Assembly (NCBI GenBank): GCA_964563885.1
Contig: CAZLYX010000020.1
Coordinates: 1-32,678, forward strand
Reading direction: 5' to 3'
Length of the DNA: 32,678 nt
From: CAZLYX01 sp964563885
Lineage (GTDB): Bacteria; Pseudomonadota; Gammaproteobacteria; Burkholderiales; Neisseriaceae
The translations under genes were made by a program, and so were the position numbers. Below the pieces are notes generated by a model. The model was not told where the DNA came from. It saw only the letters and a list, made by a program, of their open reading frames with translations, and searched no databases. Shown here in pieces: positions 15,335-23,922 of this stretch (its first letter is position 1; each line of letters starts with the position of its first letter).

Positions 15335-16657
15335 TTAACCGCCTATATACCAGAATTTAACCACCCATAATAAGGCGACAACCCATACCATTGGTGGTAC
15401 TTGAGCAGCTTTTCCACATAACAATTTCACCAGCGCATAACTGATAAAACCCATGGCAATACCGTCAGCAATTGAATACGAAAACGGCATAAATATAACA
15501 GTCATGAATGCGGGAGCGGCTTCAGTTAAATCATCCCAATCGATTTCCGTCAAACTCCGCAACATCTGTACACCAACATAGAGCAAAGCAGGTGCTGTAG
15601 CAAAAGCAGGCACACTGCTTGCTAAAGGTGCAAACCATAAACACGCCAAGAATAATAAGCCAACCATTACTGCTGTTAAACCAGTTCGACCACCTGCAGC
15701 CACGCCAGCAGCACTTTCTATAAAAGGTGTAGTAGATGACGTACCTAAAGCTGCACCCGCCACAATTGCAGTAGAGTCTGCCAGTAAAGCTTTTTTCAGA
15801 CGTGGAAGTTTGCCATCTCTAAGCAATCCCGCACGATGTGAAACGCCCACTAAAGTGCCAGTACTATCAAATAAATCAACTAAGAAAAATACGAAAATCA
15901 CACTTACCATACTTAGATTAAATAAACCGTTAAAATCCATTTGCATGAATGTCGGCACAATACTCGGAATACTGCCAACTACACCATGGTATTCGGCCAA
16001 ACCAGTCACCATTGCAATAGCGGTAATGGTTAAAATGCTCAAAATAATTGCACCGCGAATACGGTAATAATCCAACACAATAATCATGAAAAAACCCATT
16101 AAAGCCAACAAAGCTCGAGGATCATGTACATCACCCATACTAACCAAAGTAGCTGGATTTCCAACGACGATACCCGCACCTTTTAAAGCAATTAATGCTA
16201 AAAATAAGCCAATACCTGCCGCAATAGACATTTTTAACGACATCGGCAACGCATTTACAATCGCCTCGCGCACTTTAAATAAGCTAAATACGATAAACAA
16301 CAATCCCGACACAAACACCGCTGCCAATGCAATCTGCCAAGATACGGGATGATGAGCATTGCCCACAACGTTAAAAGCAAAATAAGCATTCAAGCCCATT
16401 CCTGGCGCTAAAGCAATCGGATAGTTGGCCACCAAGCCCATCATAAAACAGCCAATAGCAGCTGCAATGCACGTTGCAACAAATACCGCGCCAGTGTCCA
16501 TACCTGTAGTGCCTAGAATCTGCGGATTAACGATAATAATGTAGCACATGGTCAGAAATGTGGTGACACCCGCTAAAATTTCTGTGCGAATATTGGTGCC
16601 ATTTTCTTGTAGCTTGAAAAGTTTTTCAAACAAGCTAGATTGAGAGGTGGTATTCAT
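15335..16657 (-). CDS. NCS2/AzgA-type purine permease
   Basis: A 440-residue inner-membrane transporter with about 12-14 helices, of the AzgA-like branch of nucleobase permeases (E. coli GhxP/GhxQ and AdeP/AdeQ; B. subtilis PbuG). It probably imports hypoxanthine, guanine or adenine with protons. Family marks seen: NIRTEILAGVTTFLTMCYII near the N-terminus, APGMGLNAYFAF (helix 3 region), and FVDLFDSTGTLVGV-like VDLFDSTGTLVG in the middle. Which purine is carried cannot be told. It stands alone between terminators. No purine riboswitch is visible in its leader; TATAAT occurs on the minus strand at 16701-16696. Confidence 0.92.
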   Translation of the reverse strand: MNTTSQSSLFEKLFKLQENGTNIRTEILAGVTTFLTMCYIIIVNPQILGTTGMDTGAVFVATCIAAAIGCFMMGLVANYPIALAPGMGLNAYFAFNVVGNAHHPVSWQIALAAVFVSGLLFIVFSLFKVREAIVNALPMSLKMSIAAGIGLFLALIALKGAGIVVGNPATLVSMGDVHDPRALLALMGFFMIIVLDYYRIRGAIILSILTITAIAMVTGLAEYHGVVGSIPSIVPTFMQMDFNGLFNLSMVSVIFVFFLVDLFDSTGTLVGVSHRAGLLRDGKLPRLKKALLADSTAIVAGAALGTSSTTPFIESAAGVAAGGRTGLTAVMVGLLFLACLWFAPLASSVPAFATAPALLYVGVQMLRSLTEIDWDDLTEAAPAFMTVIFMPFSYSIADGIAMGFISYALVKLLCGKAAQVPPMVWVVALLWVVKFWYIGG

Positions 16658-16800
16658 GTTTACAAATCTTAAAATAGTTTAAATATAGTGCGCGGATTAT
16701 ATATCCAAATCCTATATCAAGCTAGAACCATGCATCATGGCTCACCAGTTGCCACAATATAAAATAAGTTATCGGTTTAATTTTTAATATTATTAACATA

Positions 16801-16836
16801 AAAAGGCTACCTGAAAATCTTTCAGGTAGCCTTTAA
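16801..16836 (-). terminator. DUS-pair terminator after miaB
   Basis: Perfect AG-eikDUS at 16804-16815 and its complement at 16821-16832, 5-nt loop, with an A4 run on the left that gives a T4 tail for minus-strand transcription. It is the last perfect DUS in the window; none follows to 32678. Confidence 0.85.
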
Positions 16837-16847
16837 ATATATAGTGT

Positions 16848-18173
16848 TTAGATTTTTACAATGTCACCGCCCAAAGAGAATGTAGTAGCTTGTTTAATTT
16901 CAATATCCACCATTTGATTAATGAGTTTCGGATCGCCTGAGAAATTCACGACCCGATTATTCATTGTTCGCGCTTGAAGCTGATCAGGATCTTTTTTAGA
17001 TACTCCGTCCACTAAACAGCGCTGAACCGTGCCAATCATAGCCTGGTTAATAGAAGCTGTTTCTGCTTCAATCACTTCGTTTAATGCTTCTAAACGACGC
17101 AATTTCTCTTGATAGGTTGTTTCATCTGGCAAGTTTGCAGCAGGCGTGCCTGGACGAGGGCTATAAATAAACACATAACTCAAATCAAATGCAATATCTT
17201 TAACAAGTTTCAACGTTTGCTCAAACTCTTGCTCAGTCTCACCCGGAAAACCAACAATAAAATCTGAACTCAAGCATAAATCAGGACGAATTACACGTAA
17301 TTTACGAATAATTGATTTATATTCGAGCGCCGTATATCCCCTCTTCATCGCACTCAAAACACGATCTGAACCACTTTGAATAGGCAAATGCAGGTGGGAT
17401 ACTAGTTTTGGCAAGTCGCGGTAGCATTCAATAATACGCTCATTAAACTCACGCGGATGGCTAGTGGTGAAACGCAAGCGCTCAAGGCTTGGAATTTCAT
17501 GCACGATACGCAGCAACATAGCAAAATCACATAACTCACCTTCTGCCATCTCACCGCGGTATGCATTTACATTTTGACCCAACAAGTTGATTTCTTTCAC
17601 CCCTTGCTGAGTTAGATTCGCAATTTCAGTCAATACATCATCTAAAGGGCGCGAAAACTCTTCACCGCGAGTATAAGGAACCACACAGAAACTACAGTAT
17701 TTAGAGCATCCTTCCATAATCGAAACATAGGCCGCACCTCCTTCAACTCTGGCAGGCGGTAAATGATCAAATTTTTCAATTTCCGGAAAAGAAATATCTA
17801 CTTGCGGTTTTCCCGTAACTTGCCTTATCTCAATCATCTTCGGCAGTCGATGTAATGTTTGCGGTCCAAATACCACATCCACATACGGGGCACGCTTAAT
17901 TATCGTCTCACCTTCTTGAGATGCGACACATCCGCCTACACCAATAATAAGATTAGGATTCTTCTCTTTTAAGCGTCTGACACGGCCCAAGTCAGAAAAC
18001 ACTTTCTCTTGTGCTTTTTCACGCACAGAACAAGTATTGAATAAAATAATGTCTGCTTCTTTGACATTAGAAGTTTGCACTAAATCATCGCCTTCTGCCA
18101 AGACAGACAACATTTTTTCACTATCGTATTCGTTCATTTGGCAACCGAAAGTGCGGATAAATACTTTTTTCAT
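16848..18173 (-). CDS. miaB: tRNA-2-methylthio-N6-dimethylallyladenosine synthase
   Basis: Radical-SAM methylthiotransferase that adds the 2-methylthio group to i6A37 of tRNAs reading UNN codons. 441 residues, normal length. The N-terminal UPF0004 domain has its three cluster cysteines (Cys11, Cys48, Cys82). The radical SAM triad is Cys156-x3-Cys160-x2-Cys163 (CSKYCSFC). Further marks are GQNVNAYRG, HLPIQSGSD and DFIVGFPGETE, followed by a C-terminal TRAM domain (about 375-440). It starts 32 nt after the small exported protein's stop and is probably co-transcribed with it. Confidence 0.96.
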   Translation of the reverse strand: MKKVFIRTFGCQMNEYDSEKMLSVLAEGDDLVQTSNVKEADIILFNTCSVREKAQEKVFSDLGRVRRLKEKNPNLIIGVGGCVASQEGETIIKRAPYVDVVFGPQTLHRLPKMIEIRQVTGKPQVDISFPEIEKFDHLPPARVEGGAAYVSIMEGCSKYCSFCVVPYTRGEEFSRPLDDVLTEIANLTQQGVKEINLLGQNVNAYRGEMAEGELCDFAMLLRIVHEIPSLERLRFTTSHPREFNERIIECYRDLPKLVSHLHLPIQSGSDRVLSAMKRGYTALEYKSIIRKLRVIRPDLCLSSDFIVGFPGETEQEFEQTLKLVKDIAFDLSYVFIYSPRPGTPAANLPDETTYQEKLRRLEALNEVIEAETASINQAMIGTVQRCLVDGVSKKDPDQLQARTMNNRVVNFSGDPKLINQMVDIEIKQATTFSLGGDIVKI

Positions 18174-18205
18174 GTTAGATTTCTAAGTTTCTAATAAGCT
18201 AATAA

Positions 18206-18574
18206 TTACTGTACACGACGTCGAAAAGCTTCCCGCTCTTCATTAGTTAAAATCCAAATTTCTTCAATATTATTTTCTTTATTACGGCGTATCCCTATCG
18301 GCTTACCAACATAGCCATATAATTTATTGCGCGTAACAAAGCGATTTTTTTCATTACGTACACGTACTCCAGAACTCACTTCTAAAGAAGTATTGTTACT
18401 TAGCCAGCCCAAAGTCAATACCTTTAACCATGATATGCCATCATTACTCAACACTACTTGTGGATAATTAACCTGTTTCAAGACAGCCATATCCATATCA
18501 TTAGGCAAGCTTCTACCTGCAAAAGCCAGCGAACTGCACAATAATGCAGTTAACATAGTTAACCGTAAACCCAT
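18206..18574 (-). CDS. Small exported protein of unknown function
   Basis: About 122 residues. A signal peptide (MGLRLTMLTALLCSSLAFA, then GRS) suggests export to the periplasm. I do not recognise the mature part, which is basic near the C-terminus (EREAFRRRVQ) and rich in short strands. An in-frame TTG lies 12 nt earlier, but GGGGAA just before the ATG at 18574 supports the shorter form. TATAAT on the minus strand (18609-18604) is a plausible -10 about 30 nt upstream. It is 32 nt ahead of miaB, so probably the first gene of a two-gene unit. Confidence 0.72.
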   Translation of the reverse strand: MGLRLTMLTALLCSSLAFAGRSLPNDMDMAVLKQVNYPQVVLSNDGISWLKVLTLGWLSNNTSLEVSSGVRVRNEKNRFVTRNKLYGYVGKPIGIRRNKENNIEEIWILTNEEREAFRRRVQ

Positions 18575-18667
18575 TACTTTCCCCAAAATAAAAACAAATG
18601 TTAATTATATGATACTTATCCTTATCACCACATAAATATCAAGATAAAAGCTTAGTGTTGTTCTTTT

Positions 18668-18692
18668 AAGTGTACAAAATAAGTGTACAAAA
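18668..18692. repeat. Two tandem copies of a 12-nt motif with TGTACA cores
   Basis: AAGTGTACAAAA occurs at 18668-18679 and again at 18681-18692, one base apart, so the cores are 13 nt apart. It lies about 95 nt upstream of the exported-protein start and next to the alpha-operon terminator. It might be a paired regulator site. Confidence 0.45.
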
Positions 18693-18696
18693 ATTA

Positions 18697-18726
18697 AAAA
18701 GCAAAAACCAGCAAAAGCTGGTTTTT
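18697..18726 (-). terminator. Terminator of the ribosomal-protein / rpoA run
   Basis: AAAAACCAGC (18703-18712) and GCTGGTTTTT (18717-18726) form a perfect 10-bp stem with an AAAA loop. On the minus strand the T5 of the stem is followed by GCTTTTTAATTT. It lies 15 nt after the rplQ stop. Confidence 0.88.
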
Positions 18727-18741
18727 AGTCAAACAAATACA

Positions 18742-19116
18742 TTATTCAGTTACTTCAGCAGCTTTATCAACTAATTCAACTAAAGCCAAAGGCGCATTAT
18801 CACCTTTGCGGAAACCATACTTCAAAATACGAATATAGCCACCATTACGTTCGGTGAATCTTGGACCCAACTCATCAAATAACTTAACCACAACATCGCG
18901 ATCACGAGTACGGTTAAAAGCTAAACGACGATTAGCCAAAGAAGGTTTTTTACCCAAAGTAATTAAGGGTTCAACCACACGACGTAACTCTTTGGCTTTT
19001 GGCAAAGTAGTTACAATAGTTTCATGAGCCAACAATGAGTTAGCCATGTTACGTAGCATGGCAGCACGGTGGCTGCTAGTACGATTTAATTTACGGTTAC
19101 CGTTACGATGACGCAT
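18742..19116 (-). CDS. rplQ: 50S ribosomal protein L17
   Basis: 124 residues with the L17 hallmark start MRHRNGNRKLNRTSSHR, which contacts 23S rRNA, and the conserved LITLGKK and NRRLAF segments. It closes the cluster: 24 nt after the rpoA stop and 15 nt before a strong terminator, the normal last place of the alpha operon. Confidence 0.97.
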   Translation of the reverse strand: MRHRNGNRKLNRTSSHRAAMLRNMANSLLAHETIVTTLPKAKELRRVVEPLITLGKKPSLANRRLAFNRTRDRDVVVKLFDELGPRFTERNGGYIRILKYGFRKGDNAPLALVELVDKAAEVTE

Positions 19117-19140
19117 GTCATTTTCCTTTAATCTTCAAAC

Positions 19141-20124
19141 TTAGGGCTTTTCTAAGCCGACAGGCGGCCACGCCTCTAACTTAGAACCCAACGTTAAACC
19201 TTTAGAAGCTAAAACTTCTTTAATTTCATTCAAAGACTTACGACCTAAATTAGGAGTCTTCAATAATTCAGTTTCTGTGCGTTGGATTAAATCGCCAATA
19301 TAATAAATATCTTCAGCTTTCAGGCAGTTAGCCGAGCGTACTGTTAACTCCAAATCATCTACAGGACGCAACAGAATCGGGTCAATTGGAGGCGCTTTTT
19401 CTTCGACCTCTTCAACCGGAGTACCCTGCAAGTCGGCAAAAATAGACATTTGGTCAATCAAAATACGCGCAGCACTACGTACAGCTTCCTCAGGATCAAT
19501 AGAACCGTCAGTTTCAATATCCAAAACTAAACAATCTAAGTCTGTACGTTGCTCAACACGAGCGGGCTCTACATCAAAGCTAACTCGACTGATGGGCGAA
19601 AAGCTCGCATCCAATTGAATTGCACCAATCTGCTTGTTATCATCCTTAGTACGACGATTAGAAACAGATTGGTAGCCACGACCTAACTCAACTTTGATTT
19701 CCATCTCAATAGAGCCACTTTCAGCTAAATGACAAATCACATACTCAGGATTCATGATTTCAACATCATGAGTAAGTTCAATGTCAGCAGCGGTAACGAC
19801 ACCAGCACCGGATTTTTTCAAAGTTAAAGTTACTTGATCGCGACCATGCAACTTAAATACCACCCCTTTAAGGTTCAGTAAAATATCAACAACATCTTCC
19901 TGAACACCGTCTAAGGTAGAGTATTCGTGTAGAACACCGGAGATAACTACTTCAGTCGGTGCAAAACCATTCATGGATGACAGTAAGATACGACGCAAAG
20001 CATTACCTAAAGTATGGCCGAAACCACGCTCAAAAGGCTGCATAGACACTTTGGCGCGGGTTGCAGACAAAGTATCGACATCAATTTGACGAGGTTTCAA
20101 GAATTCGGAAGTGCTGTTTTGCAT
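19141..20124 (-). CDS. rpoA: RNA polymerase alpha subunit
   Basis: 327 residues, standard length. The N-terminal domain (about 1-235), with GFGHTLGNALRRILLSSM for dimerisation, scaffolds beta and beta' assembly. A flexible acidic linker follows (about 236-250). The C-terminal domain (about 255-320) has SANCLKAEDIYYIGDL and LGRKSLNEIKEVL helices that touch UP elements and activators. It sits between rpsD (25-nt gap) and rplQ (24-nt gap), so its supply is tied to ribosome production. Confidence 0.98.
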   Translation of the reverse strand: MQNSTSEFLKPRQIDVDTLSATRAKVSMQPFERGFGHTLGNALRRILLSSMNGFAPTEVVISGVLHEYSTLDGVQEDVVDILLNLKGVVFKLHGRDQVTLTLKKSGAGVVTAADIELTHDVEIMNPEYVICHLAESGSIEMEIKVELGRGYQSVSNRRTKDDNKQIGAIQLDASFSPISRVSFDVEPARVEQRTDLDCLVLDIETDGSIDPEEAVRSAARILIDQMSIFADLQGTPVEEVEEKAPPIDPILLRPVDDLELTVRSANCLKAEDIYYIGDLIQRTETELLKTPNLGRKSLNEIKEVLASKGLTLGSKLEAWPPVGLEKP

Positions 20125-20149
20125 TTAACTGTCCCTCACTTAACCAGCA

Positions 20150-20770
20150 TTATTTAGAGTAGAACTCTACCACCAGCTGTTCATTAATATCGCCAGTCAA
20201 TTCTGAACGATCCGGCATATTCTTAAATACGCCTTCCATTTTAGTAGCATCAACTGCAACCCAGCTTGGCATACCAATTTGTGCCGCCAACCCCAAAGCC
20301 TCTTGGATTCGAACCTGCTTTTTGGATTTCTCACGAATAGCGACCACATCACCTGCCTGAACCTGATAAGAAGGGATGTTAACTACTTGTCCGTTAACTG
20401 TTATTGCTTTGTGGGATACTAATTGACGTGCTTCAGCGCGAGTAGATCCAAAGCCCATACGGTATACTACGTTATCCAAACGTGACTCTAATAACTGCAG
20501 TAGCAATTCGCCAGTTGATCCTTTACGACGTGCAGCCTCTGCAAAATACCGACGAAATTGGCGCTCTAAAACACCATAAATACGACGAATTTTTTGTTTT
20601 TCTCGCAGTTGTAAACCATAGTCAGACAAACGAGTTCTTCTTGCACCGTGCTGACCAGGAGGGGAGTCTAATTTGCATTTAGACTCCAAAGAGCGACGCG
20701 CGCTCTTTAAAAATAAATCTGTGCCTTCGCGGCGAGCTAATTTACATTTAGGGCCGATATAACGTGCCAT
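20150..20770 (-). CDS. rpsD: 30S ribosomal protein S4
   Basis: 206 residues. A primary 16S rRNA binder that starts body assembly. The N-terminal part has PGQHGARRTRLSDYG; the S4 RNA-binding domain (about 96-160) has RLDNVVYRMGFGSTRAEARQ-like RLDNVVYRMGFG. It is the non-zinc form with only Cys9 and Cys32 at the N-terminus. In E. coli S4 represses the alpha operon through a pseudoknot before rpsM; I could not identify such a fold in the 58-nt gap here. Confidence 0.98.
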   Translation of the reverse strand: MARYIGPKCKLARREGTDLFLKSARRSLESKCKLDSPPGQHGARRTRLSDYGLQLREKQKIRRIYGVLERQFRRYFAEAARRKGSTGELLLQLLESRLDNVVYRMGFGSTRAEARQLVSHKAITVNGQVVNIPSYQVQAGDVVAIREKSKKQVRIQEALGLAAQIGMPSWVAVDATKMEGVFKNMPDRSELTGDINEQLVVEFYSK

Positions 20771-20788
20771 ATCTCAATTACTCCAATA

Positions 20789-21181
20789 TTAAATACGACG
20801 TTTTTTAGGCGGACGGCAACCGTTGTGTGGCAACGGGGTAACGTCGGTAATGCTGGTAATTTTGAAGCCAAGAGAGTTAAGCGCACGTACAGAAGATTCA
20901 CGTCCTGGGCCTGGGCCTTTAATGCGAACTTCTAAATTTTTAACGCCATACTCTTGGGCAACTTTTCCAGCGGCTTCTGCTGCTACTTGAGCAGCAAATG
21001 GTGTGCTTTTACGCGAACCTTTAAAACCCGCACCGCCTGAGGTAGCCCAAGACAAAGCATTGCCTTGACGGTCGGTAATGGTAATGATGGTATTATTGAA
21101 CGACGCATGTACATGCACGATACCTTCACTAACGGTTTTGCGTACTTTTTTGCGCACACGAGCTGTGTTTGCTTTAGCCAT
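20789..21181 (-). CDS. rpsK: 30S ribosomal protein S11
   Basis: 130 residues. It forms part of the platform next to the mRNA exit region. Conserved VHASFNNTIITITD, GPGPGRESSVRAL and the C-terminal THNGCRPPKKRR-like PHNGCRPPKKRRI are seen. Gaps of 18 nt to both rpsM and rpsD fit one operon. Confidence 0.98.
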   Translation of the reverse strand: MAKANTARVRKKVRKTVSEGIVHVHASFNNTIITITDRQGNALSWATSGGAGFKGSRKSTPFAAQVAAEAAGKVAQEYGVKNLEVRIKGPGPGRESSVRALNSLGFKITSITDVTPLPHNGCRPPKKRRI

Positions 21182-21199
21182 TAATCAAATCCTTAAAAA

Positions 21200-21562
21200 T
21201 TATTTCTTACCAGCAATCGCTTTACGCGGACCTTTACGGGTACGTGCATTGGTACGAGTGCGCTGACCGCGACATGGTAGACCACGACGGTGACGCAAGC
21301 CGCGATAGCAGCCCATATCCATCAAGCGTTTGATGCTCATTGTAACTTCACGACGCAAATCACCTTCTACTTCATACTTGGCAATTTGTTCACGCAAAGC
21401 TTCTAATTGTGTTTCATCTAAATCTTTAACTTTTGTGTTGCCCTGAATTCCAGCAGTTTCACAAATTGATTTAGCACGAGTTGCGCCAATACCGTAGATG
21501 GCCTGTAAACCAATAACGATATGGGCGTTATTAGGGATGTTAACCCCCGCAATACGAGCCAT
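21200..21562 (-). CDS. rpsM: 30S ribosomal protein S13
   Basis: 120 residues. Head protein that contacts 50S (bridge B1) and P-site tRNA through its basic tail (RTNARTRKGPRKAIAGKK). The N-terminus MARIAGVNIP and the motif YGIGATRAKSIC are typical. A 58-nt gap to rpmJ, the longest in this half, marks the usual alpha-operon start, though no promoter is clear. Confidence 0.98.
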   Translation of the reverse strand: MARIAGVNIPNNAHIVIGLQAIYGIGATRAKSICETAGIQGNTKVKDLDETQLEALREQIAKYEVEGDLRREVTMSIKRLMDMGCYRGLRHRRGLPCRGQRTRTNARTRKGPRKAIAGKK

Positions 21563-21620
21563 ATTTTTTCCTTTAAGGCAAAAAGTTGATAACTATATCA
21601 TAAATCATCGATAACGGGAA

Positions 21621-21734
21621 TTAACCTTGACGTTGTTTGTGACGTGGATCAGTACAAATTACGCGAACTACGCGATTACGACGGATAATTTTGCAATTAC
21701 GACAAATTTTCTTAACAGAAGGCTGCACACGCAT
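21621..21734 (-). CDS. rpmJ: 50S ribosomal protein L36 (zinc-ribbon form)
   Basis: A 37-residue protein read directly from the minus strand: it begins MRVQPSVKKICRNC and ends DPRHKQRQG. Cys11, Cys14, Cys27 and His32 form the zinc ribbon of the C+ type. Two ATGs are adjacent (21737 and 21734); the second keeps the family N-terminus and lies 8 nt from AAAGGA. Its place between infA and rpsM is that seen in Neisseria. It is easily missed because of its size. Confidence 0.95.
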   Translation of the reverse strand: MRVQPSVKKICRNCKIIRRNRVVRVICTDPRHKQRQG

Positions 21735-21753
21735 CATTTTTCCTTTCTATATA

Positions 21754-21972
21754 TTAACGTGCTCGGAACACAATACGTGCCCGGCTTAAATCATAAGGTG
21801 TCATTTCAACAGTAACTTTATCGCCAGGTGAAATGCGAATATAATGCATACGCATTTTGCCTGAGATATAACCTAAAACAACATGATCGTTTTCAAGTTT
21901 TACTTTAAATGTTGCATTGGGTAAAGTCTCTAGGATCTCACCCTGCATTTGGATAGTATCTTCTTTAGCCAT
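21754..21972 (-). CDS. infA: Translation initiation factor IF-1
   Basis: 72 residues, a single S1-like OB fold. It binds the ribosomal A site during initiation and aids IF-2 and IF-3. MAKEDTIQMQGEILETLPN and the VTVEMTPYDLSRARIVFR end are diagnostic. Four nucleotides separate it from the secY stop, so translation is likely coupled. Confidence 0.97.
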   Translation of the reverse strand: MAKEDTIQMQGEILETLPNATFKVKLENDHVVLGYISGKMRMHYIRISPGDKVTVEMTPYDLSRARIVFRAR

Positions 21973-21976
21973 AGTA

Positions 21977-23287
21977 TTATTTACGCAGTAATGATTTATC
22001 TGAACGGTTCATTAAGTGGTCGTACTGCTGAGTCATTCGGTAAGAAGCGATCTGAGTACTAAAATCCATAGTCACTACTACCAAAATCAACAAAGAAGTA
22101 CCACCCAAATAAAATGGAATGTTCAAAGCTGTAGTTAAAATTTCCGGTATTAAACAAATTACTGTGATGTACAACGCACCAAACAAAGTCAAACGCAAAA
22201 CAACCTTCTCTAAATATTTTGATGTTTGCTCTCCTGGGCGGATACCTGGAACAAATGCACCACTTTTCTTTAAATTCTCAGCCATTTCGCGCGGACTGAA
22301 CACAAGCGCAGTATAAAAATAGCAAAAGAAAATGATAGCACTTGCAAACAACAGAATATAAATAGGCTGACCATGCTGCAACAACCCAGCTACTTTATTT
22401 AGAATACCATTTTGATCAGCAGAGCCGAACCAACTGAGTAAAGTAGATGGAAATAGAATAATGCTTGATGCGAAAATAGGAGGTATCACACCAGCCATAT
22501 TTAATTTAAAGGGCATATGCGAATTCTGACCCTGCATTAAGCGGTTGCCTACCTGACGTTTTGCATAATGTACAGGAACCTTACGCTGTGCACTTTCAAA
22601 ATAAACCACAATATAAATTAATACTAAAACACCGATCGCTATTGCCAATGCCATTAAATAGCTCATTGACCCTTGACTAGTTAAGGTAAGCATTTGTCCA
22701 ATTCCCGAAGGAAGCCCAGACGCAATACCTGCGGTAATAATCAAGGAAATACCGTTTCCTATACCACGTTCTGTCATTTGCTCACCCAGCCACATCAAAA
22801 ACATTGTGCCAGTAACCAAACATACAACAGTCGAAATATAAAATTCAAATTGAGAAACCACTACCACATTCTGTTGAAAAACAAACGCAGCAACGCCAAA
22901 ACTTTGTAAGGTAGCTAATAATACAGTTCCATAACGAGTGTACTTCGTAACCACTCTACGGCCTGCATCGCCTTCTTTCTTTAAGCTTTTTAATGTGGGA
23001 ATGATTTCAGAAGCCAATTGCATAATAATAGATGCTGAAATATAAGGCATGATGCCAATAGCAAAAATACTAAAGCGCTCGAGCGATCCTCCGGAAAACA
23101 TATTTAACATACCCAGAATACCACCACCAGCACCTGCATATAATTTAGTTAGAGCGGCCGCGTCTACTCCTGGCACAGGAATATGTGCACCAATACGAAA
23201 AACGATTAATGCACCCAGCAAAAACATCAGACGATTTTTTAAGTCACCGAACTTTGCGAGTCCCGATGAAGATTGTTGACTAGCCAC
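21977..23287 (-). CDS. secY: Protein translocase subunit SecY
   Basis: 436 residues with ten membrane helices, forming the SecYEG channel for secreted and membrane proteins. Seen: the N-terminal FLLGALIVFRIGAHIPVPGVD (helix 1), the plug region with GGGILGMLNMFSGG, the SAQRKVPVHYAKR cytosolic loop and GIRPGEQTSKYLE with the conserved Arg that contacts ribosomes and SecA. It sits 13 nt after rplO, the normal end of the spc group. The SRP protein gene ffh is also in this window. Confidence 0.98.
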   Translation of the reverse strand: MASQQSSSGLAKFGDLKNRLMFLLGALIVFRIGAHIPVPGVDAAALTKLYAGAGGGILGMLNMFSGGSLERFSIFAIGIMPYISASIIMQLASEIIPTLKSLKKEGDAGRRVVTKYTRYGTVLLATLQSFGVAAFVFQQNVVVVSQFEFYISTVVCLVTGTMFLMWLGEQMTERGIGNGISLIITAGIASGLPSGIGQMLTLTSQGSMSYLMALAIAIGVLVLIYIVVYFESAQRKVPVHYAKRQVGNRLMQGQNSHMPFKLNMAGVIPPIFASSIILFPSTLLSWFGSADQNGILNKVAGLLQHGQPIYILLFASAIIFFCYFYTALVFSPREMAENLKKSGAFVPGIRPGEQTSKYLEKVVLRLTLFGALYITVICLIPEILTTALNIPFYLGGTSLLILVVVTMDFSTQIASYRMTQQYDHLMNRSDKSLLRK

Positions 23288-23300
23288 TTATATTCCAACC

Positions 23301-23735
23301 TTACTCTTCTATTTTACCACCAGCCGCCTCAATTGCAGATCTTGCACCTTTGGTGGCTTTAATACCACGCAAAGTTACAGCTCTATCAATACTACCAGAG
23401 GCGATTACTTTAACATTTAATGCATTAGCAGCAACAACACCAGCTTGCTTCAAAGCCAACACATCAATTTCATCAACAGCAATTAAAGCTAATTCACTCA
23501 AACGAACCTCAGCATTAAATGCTGCTGTTAATGATTTAAAACCACGCTTGGGTAGGCGGCGCTGTAAAGGCATTTGACCACCCTCAAAACCTACTTTGCT
23601 AAAGCCACCTGAGCGACTTTTTTGACCTTTATGACCACGACCACCAGTTTTGCCTAAACCACTACCAATTCCTCGGCCTACTCTACGCTTTGCGTGAGTA
23701 GAGCCTTCGCCTGGCTGAATAGTATTTAAAAACAT
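23301..23735 (-). CDS. rplO: 50S ribosomal protein L15
   Basis: 144 residues. A late 50S assembly protein. The glycine- and basic-rich N-terminus (GRGIGSGLGKTGGRGHKGQK) and the C-terminal ALNVKVIASGSI-like region are typical. Four nucleotides after rpmD and 13 before secY. Confidence 0.97.
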   Translation of the reverse strand: MFLNTIQPGEGSTHAKRRVGRGIGSGLGKTGGRGHKGQKSRSGGFSKVGFEGGQMPLQRRLPKRGFKSLTAAFNAEVRLSELALIAVDEIDVLALKQAGVVAANALNVKVIASGSIDRAVTLRGIKATKGARSAIEAAGGKIEE

Positions 23736-23739
23736 CTTC

Positions 23740-23922
23740 TCACTCCACTTTCAAAAGGTAGCTGATTTTATTAATCATGCCACGATTTTCTGGGGTATCC
23801 AGTACCTCAACAGTATGCTCACGACGGCGCAATCCCAAACCTCGAGCACAAGCGCGATGTGACTCAATAGTACCAATTAAGCTTTTTGCCAAAGTCACTT
23901 TAATTTTTTTCTGTTCACTCAT
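23740..23922 (-). CDS. rpmD: 50S ribosomal protein L30
   Basis: 60 residues, the short bacterial form: begins MSEQKKIKVTLAKSLIG and has RGLGLRRREHTVEV and the ending NKISYLLKVE. The frame is open to a GTG at 23931, but the ATG at 23922 matches relatives and has AGGTG 7 nt upstream. The start overlaps the rpsE stop by 8 nt (ATGAGTGA). Confidence 0.95.
   Translation of the reverse strand: MSEQKKIKVTLAKSLIGTIESHRACARGLGLRRREHTVEVLDTPENRGMINKISYLLKVE

Noticed and set aside
16658..16800. Purine riboswitch before the NCS2 permease
   Set aside because: No three-way junction with conserved purine-riboswitch loops is visible in the leader.
1551..16832. Many short identical repeats, as in a CRISPR array
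   Set aside because: The repeats are dispersed over kilobases, on both strands, only 12 nt long, and match a known DNA uptake sequence.
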